This document shows, piece by piece, positions 19,251-26,665 of a DNA stretch of 41,369 nt. The first letter of the stretch is position 1. The number at the start of each line of letters is the position of its first letter. Both the position numbers and the translations under genes were made by a program. The stretch comes from Planctomycetota bacterium (lineage in GTDB: Bacteria > Planctomycetota > UBA1135 > GCA-002686595), in contig VGZD01000023.1 of the NCBI GenBank assembly GCA_016872715.1, forward strand, positions 1-41,369. Direction: 5' to 3'. Below the pieces are notes generated by a model that saw only the letters and a list, made by a program, of their open reading frames with translations, was not told the DNA's origin and ran no database searches.

Positions 19251-19643
19251 CTAGCGCTTGGAGAACTGGAAGCCGCGGCGAGCGCCGCGACGGCCGTACT
19301 TCTTGCGCTCCTTCATGCGCGAGTCACGCGTCAGGTGACCGCCGCCGCGCAGGCCGGAGTCCAGCGCGGGATTGACGGTCTTGAGCGCGCGCGCGAGGCC
19401 GAGGCGCACCGCGTCGGCTTGGCCGATCAGGCCACCGCCGTCGACGGTCGCGAACACGTCGTACTGCACGCCTTCGAGCAGCTTGAGCGGCGAGGTCGCG
19501 CGGTTGCGGTGCTCGAGCACGGGGAAGAAGTTGTCGAGCGCTCGACCGTTGATGAAGAACGCGCCGGCGCCGGGCTGGATGCGCACGCGGGCGGTCGAGG
19601 TCTTGCGGCGGCCGAGGCCCCAGGTGAGGTTGGTCTTGGTCAT
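19251..19643 (-). CDS. rpsI: 30S ribosomal protein S9 (130 aa)
   Basis: This is small-subunit protein S9, which contacts the P-site tRNA through its C-terminal tail. The hallmarks are GRRKTSTARVRIQPGAG near the N-terminus and the basic C-terminus KKYGRRGARRGFQFSKR ending in Lys-Arg. The length is standard. The ATG at 19643 (MTKTNLTWGLG) is used because earlier in-frame codons overlap rplM. It lies 23 bases after the rplM stop, the usual rplM-rpsI operon order. Confidence 0.98.
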   Translation of the reverse strand: MTKTNLTWGLGRRKTSTARVRIQPGAGAFFINGRALDNFFPVLEHRNRATSPLKLLEGVQYDVFATVDGGGLIGQADAVRLGLARALKTVNPALDSGLRGGGHLTRDSRMKERKKYGRRGARRGFQFSKR

Positions 19644-19666
19644 GTGGCGTGTCTCGCCTTGCTTGC

Positions 19667-20110
19667 CTACTTGGAGGCCTTCGCGGTGGTGATCTTCTGG
19701 GGATTCTGGGCCGTGTGCGGGTGCTCGGTGCCCGGATAGACCGTGAGACGGCGCAGCATGTCGTGGCCGAGACGGGTCTTGGGCAGCATGCGGCGCACCG
19801 CGAGCGACACGATGTCCTCGGGGCGCTGCACGCGCACGTCCGAGATGTTCACGCGCTTGAGGCCGCCGGCGTACTTCGTGTAGTGCTGGTATTCCTTGGT
19901 GTCGTTCTTCTTGCCCGTCAGCTTGGCCTGCGCCGCATTGATCACGACCACGTGCGCGCCCGTCAGTTGATCGGGCGTGTAGGTCGGACGGTCCTTCCCC
20001 ATCAGGTGCATGGCGATCTGCGTGGCCATGCGACCGAGGTTGTGCTCGGAGGCGTCGTACAGGATCCAACGCTCTTGAGCGTCGGCGGAACGGACGTGGG
20101 TCGACTTCAT
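19667..20110 (-). CDS. rplM: 50S ribosomal protein L13 (147 aa)
   Basis: This is large-subunit protein L13, an early assembly protein binding 23S rRNA. The conserved blocks ERWILYDASEHNLGRMATQIA, HVVVINAAQAKLTGKK and RRMLPKTRLGHDMLRRLTVYPGTEHPH are all present. The length is typical. It is the first gene of the L13-S9 operon with a promoter at 20167-20195 and a leader of roughly 50 bases. Confidence 0.98.
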   Translation of the reverse strand: MKSTHVRSADAQERWILYDASEHNLGRMATQIAMHLMGKDRPTYTPDQLTGAHVVVINAAQAKLTGKKNDTKEYQHYTKYAGGLKRVNISDVRVQRPEDIVSLAVRRMLPKTRLGHDMLRRLTVYPGTEHPHTAQNPQKITTAKASK

Positions 20111-20166
20111 CGGAATAGGCTCGGTCGCTCGCGAAGCGGGTGTTGGAGGCTTCAGAGCGGGCGAAG

Positions 20167-20195
20167 AGAGTAGCGAGCGCGCTCGCCCGCATCAA
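20167..20195 (-). promoter_or_regulatory. Promoter of the rplM-rpsI operon
   Basis: On the minus strand TTGATG, a 17-base spacer and TACTCT lie upstream of rplM. The -35 matches four of six consensus bases, the -10 has the conserved TA and final T, and the spacing is ideal. The -35 overlaps the last codons of the gene at 20192. Confidence 0.55.
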
Positions 20196-21247
20196 CGGGG
20201 TAGTCGAGAGTCCCCCTCGGCGGGCCCGATCCAGCGCAGCCAGACCTCTCCGGCGGCGCTCGCGTCGCCGGAATAGGTGCCCCGAGCGAGCCGAGCGATC
20301 ACCACCGCGGTCCCCTGGGGCAGGGCGGGGTTCAGGCCCCCGGGCGGATCCCCAGCGCGACCCTCGGGCAGCGGCTCACCGGCCTCCCACGGCCCGTGGA
20401 CGCTCCAGCGGCCATCCTCCGAGCGCACCCAGACTTCCTCGAACCTCCCCCAGCCGTTGGCCGCGGCGGAGATCCGGCGGCGCCCGGGGTCGAAGGCACT
20501 CGCGCGCCGCAAGAGCGCGCCGCGGGCCTCGAGGGTGAGCTCCCCCACTCCGCGCGGCGACAAGCGGCCTTGCGCGAACACCGCGGCCGAGCGCGGCTCG
20601 ACCTCGAACTGCAGCGGTAAGTCCGCGGGTACGCGCAACGACTCGAAGCCGCTGTCCCACGCGACCCACGCACCGTCGCCCGCGCCGTCGCCCGCGCCCT
20701 CGAGCACGCGCAACTCGCGCGGGGCCACCTCCCCGCGCGCGAGCCACGCGACGAGCACGCCCGCGAGCGCGAGCCCGCTCGCGAGCGCGAGCGCCGGACG
20801 CTTGCGCAGGGCGAGCACGAGCACGAAGAGCGCCGCCGAGAAGAGCAACGCCGCGGGCTGTGGCTCCCGTCCGGCGACGCCGTCGAACAGCGCCACGCTC
20901 GGCCGCATGCGCAGGCCGATGGGCAGCGCCAGCCACGCTTGGGCGAGCTCCGCCTCGCCTTCGCGCGTCCAGCCGGTCCACAGCGCCGAACCTTCGCTCT
21001 GCGGCAGCTCGCGCAGCGCCGGATCGCCGCACTCCGCGCTCGCGAACAGCGGCACGCTCACCGTGCGCAGCTCGCCGGGCGCTAGGTCGAGTTCGAGGCG
21101 CGTGCTCGTTTCGCCGCTCGACGCCGCGCTGCCATGGACGGCGATTTCGAGCGCGGCGAGCGGCCCGCGCAGCTCGACTTCGGCCTGACGAAAGCGCCCG
21201 CTTCCCTGCGGCAACACTCCGATGACGAGTGCAAACGCGAGCTTCAT
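20192..21247 (-). CDS. Membrane protein of unknown function (351 aa)
   Basis: I do not recognise a family. The start ATG overlaps the upstream stop in an ATGA arrangement. A short hydrophobic N-terminus (KLAFALVIGVLP) suggests export. Residues about 18-115 look like an extracytoplasmic beta domain, two adjacent membrane segments follow (about 131-148 and 151-170), and a second soluble domain (about 175-351) is rich in Trp and acidic residues. This topology places both soluble domains outside if the N-terminal segment is cleaved. It is the last gene of an uncharacterised membrane cluster with the 195-aa and FtsQ-like proteins. Codon usage matches the neighbours, so it looks like a real gene. 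Confidence 0.7.
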   Translation of the reverse strand: MKLAFALVIGVLPQGSGRFRQAEVELRGPLAALEIAVHGSAASSGETSTRLELDLAPGELRTVSVPLFASAECGDPALRELPQSEGSALWTGWTREGEAELAQAWLALPIGLRMRPSVALFDGVAGREPQPAALLFSAALFVLVLALRKRPALALASGLALAGVLVAWLARGEVAPRELRVLEGAGDGAGDGAWVAWDSGFESLRVPADLPLQFEVEPRSAAVFAQGRLSPRGVGELTLEARGALLRRASAFDPGRRRISAAANGWGRFEEVWVRSEDGRWSVHGPWEAGEPLPEGRAGDPPGGLNPALPQGTAVVIARLARGTYSGDASAAGEVWLRWIGPAEGDSRLPR

Positions 21248-21831
21248 GCGCGCTCCGTTTCCCCATCCGAGGCGAACACGGCGACAGCGAGCACGGCCGC
21301 GGCTCCCAGCGGAGCGAACGCAAGCGCGAGCGGATCCGAAGCTCGCAGCGTGGCATGCCACGCGCTCGCGAGCGGACTCGCGCCGAGCGCGCGAGCGAGC
21401 GTGTCGTGCTCGAGGCCGCACACCGTCAGCGCCGCGCCGAATAGCGCCGGCAGCAGCACGAACGACAGGCGGCTCGCGAGCACCGCGCGCCCTTCGCGCT
21501 CGCCGCGCGGGGCGGCCGCCGCGAGCAGCGCCAGCGCAAGCGCGCCGATCGCCGCGAGCGCGAGCAGCCCACGCCACGCCGCTCCCCCGCGCGCGTCGAG
21601 TCCCATTCCCAGCGCGAGCGAAGGCGCCGCGAGCGCGAGTGCCCCCAGCCCGTGGCGCGAGCGCGACGCCGCACCGCGCGCGTGCGGCACGAGCGCGAAC
21701 GCGAGGTGCACGCACAACGCCCAGCCGAGCAGCGAGAGACTCGCGAGACTCGCGCGCGCGTCGGTGCGGTACGCGGCGAGCGCGGGCAGCACGGCGAGCA
21801 GATGGGCGAGGATCGGTCGAGCGAGCTTCAC
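21244..21831 (-). CDS. Polytopic membrane protein of unknown function (195 aa)
   Basis: I do not recognise a family. Hydrophobic Ala/Leu-rich segments suggest five or six membrane helices (about 4-20, 30-48, 63-78, 85-105, 118-138 and 168-184). A GTG start at 21831 (KLARPILAHLL) is preferred; a TTG at 21849 would add six residues. No ribosome site is visible. It overlaps the downstream 351-aa gene by four bases and lies 143 bases after the FtsQ-like gene, separated by a tandem repeat. Partnership with the 351-aa protein in one membrane complex is an inference from the overlap. Confidence 0.65.
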   Translation of the reverse strand: MKLARPILAHLLAVLPALAAYRTDARASLASLSLLGWALCVHLAFALVPHARGAASRSRHGLGALALAAPSLALGMGLDARGGAAWRGLLALAAIGALALALLAAAAPRGEREGRAVLASRLSFVLLPALFGAALTVCGLEHDTLARALGASPLASAWHATLRASDPLALAFAPLGAAAVLAVAVFASDGETERA

Positions 21832-21910
21832 GGCAGATCGCGATCGCAACCTGCGGCGGCGCTCCGCGCAAGCACTGGCTCGCAGAACCGCTGCGCGGCC
21901 CCCGGAGGGA

Positions 21911-21981
21911 CGCCCTACTCGCCGCGCGCGCGCCCTACTCGCCGCGCGCGCGCCCTACTCGCCGCGCGCGCGCCCTACTCG
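21911..21981. repeat. 20-bp tandem repeat, about 3.5 copies, spanning a stop codon
   Basis: The unit CGCCCTACTCGCCGCGCGCG is repeated three times perfectly (21911-21970), followed by the first half again (21971-21981). On the minus strand each copy carries the GAGTAG that ends the FtsQ-like gene, so the last Glu codon and stop belong to the first copy met by ribosomes. Confidence 0.95.
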
Positions 21982-22922
21982 CGCTTCTTCAGCGACTTCG
22001 GCAAGCCGCCGCGGGGCAACGCTTCGGGCATGTCCCAGCGCACGTCGACCATCTCCCAGTCGATCGGCGGCTCGCCACTCTCCGCGAGTCGCAGCGCGCG
22101 CGCGAGCGAGGCGCACTTGCGCTCGACGGGCAATTCGCCGGGCGCGTCGAGGTTCGGACTGCGGCCGAACAGGATGCGCCGCGCGCCTTCGAGCAGCAGC
22201 AGCGTGCCCGGTTCCTCGACGCTGGTGGCGCGCGCCGAGCGCGCGTCGATCACCGCTCGTCCGAGGCGAATCCAATCGTCCGCCGCGAGCTCGCGAGCGA
22301 GCGCCGCCGCCACGGCGAGACCGTCGCGCGCCGCGGCGGAGTCGAGCACGTTGCCCTCCCACGCCGCGTCGCGCGCGTCGTCCTCGAGCACCACCAGCGG
22401 CAGGAACTTCCCCTCGCGGCCCGGCGGCGTGCTCCACGCGCCCGGCAGCACGATGCCCTCGGACGACAGCGCGAAAAACACCTCGCCCGAGCGCACGCAG
22501 GCCACCGGCTGGCGCAACTCGACTTCCACGCGCAGGCCATCGGGCCACAGCACGCGCGACTCGCCGACCGCGGCCACGATCGGCAGCGTGAGCAATGCAT
22601 CTTCGACCAGCCGCACGTCCGCGGAGCGCTCGGGGTGCAGCGGCGGGAGCTGCGCGAGCGTGCGGGAAACGAGCGCTTCCCAGCGCGGATCGTTCCAGCC
22701 CGGCCCGAAATCGACGCGCGAAACGGCGGGCTCGACGGACGTGAAGCTCGCGGCCTCGGCGTCGCGCACGAGCACGCGGAAGAACCACAGGATCGCGAGC
22801 ACCGACAGCACGAGCCCGAGCGCACCGAGCCGCGCGGACGCGAGCGCCTCCTTCGAGGAGCGCGCCTCTCCGGCGGCGGGCGCGGACAGCGTTGCGGTGG
22901 ACCCCTCGACCTTCGCTTCCAC
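21975..22922 (-). CDS. FtsQ-like single-pass membrane protein (315 aa)
   Basis: A cytoplasmic N-terminus of about 30 residues and one transmembrane helix (about 31-52, GALGLVLSVLAILWFFRVLV) precede a large extracytoplasmic domain. The segment VRLVEDALLTLPIVAAVGES, with VLWPDGLRVEVELRQPVACV and FFALSSEGIVLPG close behind, resembles the POTRA/beta region of FtsQ/DivIB. There, a short helix and the strand pattern up to the residue pair before Val-x-Leu are typical. This is a weak, pattern-level assignment. The start is uncertain: a GTG at 22922 is used, and upstream in-frame codons run into the 83-aa gene. FtsQ would recruit the division complex; other POTRA-like anchors are possible. Confidence 0.55.
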   Translation of the reverse strand: MEAKVEGSTATLSAPAAGEARSSKEALASARLGALGLVLSVLAILWFFRVLVRDAEAASFTSVEPAVSRVDFGPGWNDPRWEALVSRTLAQLPPLHPERSADVRLVEDALLTLPIVAAVGESRVLWPDGLRVEVELRQPVACVRSGEVFFALSSEGIVLPGAWSTPPGREGKFLPLVVLEDDARDAAWEGNVLDSAAARDGLAVAAALARELAADDWIRLGRAVIDARSARATSVEEPGTLLLLEGARRILFGRSPNLDAPGELPVERKCASLARALRLAESGEPPIDWEMVDVRWDMPEALPRGGLPKSLKKRE

Positions 22923-22995
22923 GGACGTGTGACCTAGGCGCGGCTGGGCGGCCGAGCGCGACGCGCGCGAGCCGCTCGCCGTCGCCGCGCGCAGC

Positions 22996-23247
22996 TCAAT
23001 TGCGCGAAACGGCGACCGGAGCGTGCTCGACGCCACTCGTGGAGGGACCGGCACCCTTGCGCGACAGCTCCTCGATGAACACATCGATCACGGTCTGGAT
23101 CTCGAGCGCTTCCTCGCGCGAGAGGGTGATCGCCTTGGCGGAGGACTGCGCGTGCAGCTCGTGGCTCAGCAGGCGCGAGACGATCTTGAGGCCGGCGAGC
23201 GAGCGCTGGACCTGAGCGAGGTTCTTGGCGGGGTTGGTCGTTTCCAT
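22996..23247 (-). CDS. Small helical protein of unknown function (83 aa)
   Basis: I do not recognise a family. The protein METTNPAKNLAQVQRSLAGL continues as amphipathic helix to about residue 68 (LSREEALEIQTVIDVFIEEL), with a short disordered tail. It has no signal or membrane segment, so it is probably cytoplasmic. A GGAG ribosome site lies eight bases before the ATG. Upstream it faces the helicase gene across a 148-base divergent region; downstream it leads to the FtsQ-like gene after 73 bases. Confidence 0.65.
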   Translation of the reverse strand: METTNPAKNLAQVQRSLAGLKIVSRLLSHELHAQSSAKAITLSREEALEIQTVIDVFIEELSRKGAGPSTSGVEHAPVAVSRN

Positions 23248-23340
23248 GTCGAGTGGCTCCGGAGGCGAGAGACGGGCTGGGCGGCGGGAGAAGCGAGCGC
23301 GCGGCGCGCGCGGCTGGTTCGCGAGGTCGAAATGCGGAGC

Positions 23341-23369
23341 TTGGTATCCGCATCGACGAAACGTTAGAT
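23341..23369 (+). promoter_or_regulatory. Candidate promoter of the Ski2-like helicase gene
   Basis: TTGGTA, a 17-base spacer and TTAGAT sit in the least GC-rich part of the divergent region. Spacing is ideal; the -35 matches four and the -10 three consensus bases. The start codon would lie about 20 bases after the transcript start. Confidence 0.4.
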
Positions 23370-23395
23370 ACCCCGACGAGCGCGCCGCCTCAAGC

Positions 23396-25477
23396 ATGCG
23401 CGCGCGAATCCTGCGCACGATGTCGAACCAATCCGACGAGGGCCCGCCGCACTGCTGGCACGGCTACACGCTGAGCGCCTTCCAATCGCGGGCCGTGGCG
23501 GCGATCCGGGCCGGAAAGAACGTGCTCGTCGGCGCCCCGACCGGAGCGGGCAAGACGCTCGTCGCCGAGTACGCCATCGAAGAGGCGGTGGCGCGCAAGC
23601 GCCGCTGCATCTACACCTCGCCGATCAAGGCCCTCTCCAACCAGAAGTTCCGCGACTTCAAGGCGCAGGGGCTCGACGTCGGGCTGCTCACGGGCGACGT
23701 GACCCTCAATCCGCGCTCGCAGGTGCTCATCATGACCACCGAGATCCTGCGCAACGCGATCTTCGAGAACCCGCGCGAGCTCGACGACGTCGAGTTCGCG
23801 GTCTTCGACGAGGTGCACTACCTCGATGACCTGCTGCGCGGCTCGGTGTGGGAGGAGTCCCTGATTTTCGCCCCGCCGAGCATGCGCTTCATCTGCCTCT
23901 CGGCGACCGTCCCGAACATCTTCGAGCTCGGCAAGTGGCTGGCCGAGATCCGCCCCCATCCGATCGAGGTGGTCGAGTCCAAGGTGCGGCCGGTGCCCCT
24001 GCACCACCGCGTCTGGTCGCTGGCTGGCGACCTGGGCGAGGTCGACGACGTCGAGCGCCTGCGGAGCAACGCCAGCGCGGCGGGTGCGGGCGGCGGCCGG
24101 AGCCGGCGCGGCGCTCGGCGCGGGCGCCGGGGGGGGCCCGACGAGCGCCGCGGCGGGTCCCGACCGCGGTTCGAGGATCCGGCGTTGGCGACCGAGCGCC
24201 TGCTCGATCTGGTGGCGGACCGCGGCGAGTTGCCCGCGCTCGTGTTCGCCTTCAGCCGCAAGGACTGCGAGCGCCTCGCGCGGCGCAACGCCCGGCGCGA
24301 CCTGCTCGGCGCCTCCGAGCGCGAAGCCATGCTCGCGCTGCAAAAAGAGCTGCTGGCGAGCTTCGCGCTCGACGAGCGCGAGTTGCACGGCGAGCTGCTC
24401 AGCATGGGTCGGCGCGGCATCGGCTATCACCACGCCGGCGTGCTCCCGATCCACAAGGAGCTGGTCGAGCGCATGTTCACCTCGGGGCTGCTCAAGCTGC
24501 TGTTCACCACCGAGACGTTCGCGCTGGGCATCAACATGCCGGCGCGCACGGTGGTGTTCCATTCGCTCTCCAAGTTCGACGGCGTCGAGATGAACTGGCT
24601 GCGCTGCCGCGAGTACCTGCAGATGGCCGGGCGCGCGGGGCGCCAAGGCATCGACGACGAGGGACTCGTGTACTCGGTGCTCGACGCCAAGGCGCTCGAG
24701 GAGGCGCCGGTCGAGCGCATCTTGAGCGGCGGCCCCGAGGCGGTGATGAGCCGCTTCCAGCTCTCCTACTCCAGCCTGCTGCACCTCGTGCCGAGCCTCG
24801 GCCTCGAGCGCGTCCACGAGGCGTGGGAGAAGAGCTTCAACCGCTTCCAGCACCGCTCCGGCAGCCCCTCGGCGCAGGAGAAGAACCGCCGCCGCCAGAG
24901 CGCGCTGGTCGACGCCCACCTGCGCGTGCTCGATGAGCTCGGGTACCTCGAGAACGGCGAGCAACTGACGGCGCGCGGCAAGATCGCGCGCGTGATCAAC
25001 GGCTTCGAGCTGCAGGCCGCCGAGCTTTTGTTCCAAGGCACTCTCGAGACCCTCGGCGCCGAGGCGCTCGCGGTGGTCTTCGTGGCCCTGATCCACGAGG
25101 AGCGGCGGCGCGGCGGCGGCCCGTGGCTGGCGCAGTCGATGTACGGCAGCCTGCGCAAGCAGGTCGCCGACGTGATCGGCCGGGTGGTGCGCATCGAGGC
25201 TCACCACGGCCTGCCGACGACCGTCAAGGAGCCCGATTTCGGCCTGACGCCCGCGGTGATCGCGTGGTGTGGCGGAGCGAGCATCGAGGCGCTCGCCGAG
25301 CGCACGGAGACGAGCCCCGGCGACGTGTGCCGCACCCTGCGCATGGCGATCCAACTGATGCGCGAGGTGCGCCGCGCCATCGACCCGGAGTGGGATGTGT
25401 TCGAGCGCCTCGGGGCGGCCATCGAGCTCGTCAACCGCGACGAAGTCGACGCCCGCCGCCAGCTCGAGCTCGGTTGA
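23396..25477 (+). CDS. Ski2-like DEVH-box RNA helicase with RG-rich insertion (693 aa)
   Basis: This is a superfamily 2 helicase of the Ski2/Mtr4 type. It has Walker A APTGAGKT (47-54), the Ia-like SPIKALSNQKFRDF, DEVH (138-141), SAT (169-171), and domain 2 motifs ending in QMAGRAGRQG (409-418). A winged-helix and C-terminal region follow. Between the two RecA lobes (about 224-256) lies a Gly/Arg-rich insertion with several RG/RGG repeats, which is likely disordered and RNA-binding. The start may be the ATG at 23396 or another at 23420; neither has a ribosome site. Bacterial Ski2-like enzymes unwind RNA, and targets here are unknown. A candidate terminator overlaps the stop. Confidence 0.9.
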   Translation: MRARILRTMSNQSDEGPPHCWHGYTLSAFQSRAVAAIRAGKNVLVGAPTGAGKTLVAEYAIEEAVARKRRCIYTSPIKALSNQKFRDFKAQGLDVGLLTGDVTLNPRSQVLIMTTEILRNAIFENPRELDDVEFAVFDEVHYLDDLLRGSVWEESLIFAPPSMRFICLSATVPNIFELGKWLAEIRPHPIEVVESKVRPVPLHHRVWSLAGDLGEVDDVERLRSNASAAGAGGGRSRRGARRGRRGGPDERRGGSRPRFEDPALATERLLDLVADRGELPALVFAFSRKDCERLARRNARRDLLGASEREAMLALQKELLASFALDERELHGELLSMGRRGIGYHHAGVLPIHKELVERMFTSGLLKLLFTTETFALGINMPARTVVFHSLSKFDGVEMNWLRCREYLQMAGRAGRQGIDDEGLVYSVLDAKALEEAPVERILSGGPEAVMSRFQLSYSSLLHLVPSLGLERVHEAWEKSFNRFQHRSGSPSAQEKNRRRQSALVDAHLRVLDELGYLENGEQLTARGKIARVINGFELQAAELLFQGTLETLGAEALAVVFVALIHEERRRGGGPWLAQSMYGSLRKQVADVIGRVVRIEAHHGLPTTVKEPDFGLTPAVIAWCGGASIEALAERTETSPGDVCRTLRMAIQLMREVRRAIDPEWDVFERLGAAIELVNRDEVDARRQLELG

Positions 25478-25491
25478 GCGGCGATTTTTTT
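25454..25491 (+). terminator. Intrinsic terminator candidate after the helicase gene
   Basis: CGCCGC (25454-25459) pairs with GCGGCG (25478-25483), enclosing an 18-base loop that itself can fold, and is followed by A and seven T residues (25485-25491). The stem overlaps the stop codon of the helicase gene. Confidence 0.5.
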
Positions 25492-25541
25492 GTCACGCGA
25501 CGGTTGCAAGCGGGCCCAGCGTTCCTAGAGTCTTCGCCCCA

Positions 25542-25577
25542 GAGGACCTGATCGAGGACCTACTCGAGGACCTACCT
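25542..25577. repeat. Three 12-bp tandem repeats in the gap after the helicase
   Basis: GAGGACCTGATC, GAGGACCTACTC and GAGGACCTACCT follow each other directly. They lie in a 210-base gap that otherwise holds the helicase terminator and a TACAGT -10-like box at 25636-25641 before the next gene. Purpose unknown. Confidence 0.8.
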
Positions 25578-25687
25578 CGAGGCCTCGAACGCTGCGCCAT
25601 CGCCCGCCCCCGCTGCGCGATCGGCCCGCGTCAGGTACAGTATTCCGCTCGTTTTCCGCCCCGACCAGAGTTCCAGACCAGCCCCCG

Positions 25688-26497
25688 ATGGCCTTGATTC
25701 CCGCTCTCTTCGTCGCCGCGCTCCTGTGCACCGACCCGCGCTCCACCGCATCGACCGTCGACGCCGCCGCCCCGGCCAAGACCAAAGCCACGACCTCCGC
25801 CAGCACGGTCGAGCTCATCGCCGATGACAAGCGCAAGCTGACGGCGTCCTTCTGGGCTCCCAAGGACAAGCGGGGCGCCGTTCCGGCCGCCGTGCTCGTC
25901 CACGACGCGGGCTCGAGCCGCGCGGAACTCGCGGAGCTCGGTGAACGCCTGTGGAAGCAGGGCTTCGCCGTGGTCGCCGTCGACCTGCGCGGACACGGCG
26001 AGAGCCTCGGCAACGACAAGGGATGGAACAACCTGCCCGAGGAAGAGCGCTCCCGCGCGTGGACCTTGGCGCTGCGCGATGTGAAGGCCGCCGCCGACTG
26101 GATGAGCGAGCAACCGGGCGTGCACGGCTCGAACCTGTCGCTGCTCGGCGACCGCGCCGGCGCGACGCTCGTCGCGCGCTACGCCCAGCGCGATGACAAC
26201 GTCCGCTGCCTCGTGCTGCTCGAGCCCAAGGCAGAGACGCTCGGCTTCCCGCTCGCCAAGGACGTCGCGGCGCTCGGCGGGCTTCCGACCTGCATCGTGG
26301 CCTGCAAGGAGAGCTCCGCCACGGCCCAGTCGATCGCCGACACCGGCGCCGCAGCCAACGACGGACACAAGTACGTCGAAGTGTTGGTGGCCAAGGGTGC
26401 GGCCGTCGGGACCGCCGCGGACAAGACCTGCGTGGTCAACATCGCCAAGTACATGAGCACGCAGGCGAACCCCCAGAAGTCGCCCGACAAGCAGTAG
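25688..26497 (+). CDS. Exported alpha/beta-hydrolase-fold protein lacking catalytic residues (269 aa)
   Basis: The N-terminus MALIPALFVAALLCTD suggests a signal peptide, followed by an Ala/Thr linker (about 18-40). The rest follows the alpha/beta-hydrolase fold: PAAVLVHDAGSSRAEL (oxyanion strand), VVAVDLRGHGES, then the nucleophile elbow. The elbow reads GDRAG (154-158), with Arg where the GxSxG serine should be. The usual acid strand reads CIVACKES and the final His position lies in KGAAVGTAAD, so no catalytic triad can be found. A binding or structural role is more likely than hydrolysis. The ATG is 66 bases downstream of the 12-bp repeats' promoter-like box. Confidence 0.85.
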   Translation: MALIPALFVAALLCTDPRSTASTVDAAAPAKTKATTSASTVELIADDKRKLTASFWAPKDKRGAVPAAVLVHDAGSSRAELAELGERLWKQGFAVVAVDLRGHGESLGNDKGWNNLPEEERSRAWTLALRDVKAAADWMSEQPGVHGSNLSLLGDRAGATLVARYAQRDDNVRCLVLLEPKAETLGFPLAKDVAALGGLPTCIVACKESSATAQSIADTGAAANDGHKYVEVLVAKGAAVGTAADKTCVVNIAKYMSTQANPQKSPDKQ

Positions 26498-26640
26498 TCG
26501 TCCCGCGCTCGCCCAGCGTCGCGGGCGTGGACTGCGCCCCTCGCCGCGCTCCCGCCAGAGCTCTCGCCCGGCGAGTCCACGCGGCGAACCCGCCCGTACT
26601 CGAGTCGGCGGCGCGGCCCCTTCCGAGTGGCCGCTGCGAG

Positions 26641-26646
26641 TAGGAT
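26641..26646 (+). promoter_or_regulatory. Candidate -10 box of the radical SAM gene
   Basis: TAGGAT (four of six consensus) lies 19 bases before the GTG at 26666. If used it rules out the earlier GTG at 26627, which is upstream of it. No clear -35 box. The surrounding gap (26498-26665) also holds a GCGTGGACT/AGTCCACGC inverted repeat. Confidence 0.35.
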
Positions 26647-26665
26647 CTCTCCCACTCTGGCCCCC

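Noticed and set aside
21911..21981. CRISPR-like array
   Set aside because: The units are head-to-tail with no unique spacers and there is no cas gene. It is a simple tandem repeat.
26627..26665. Start of the radical SAM gene at the GTG at 26627
   Set aside because: The added codons are unlike the genome's usage and a TAGGAT box lies inside them. The later GTG is preferred, though this is not certain.
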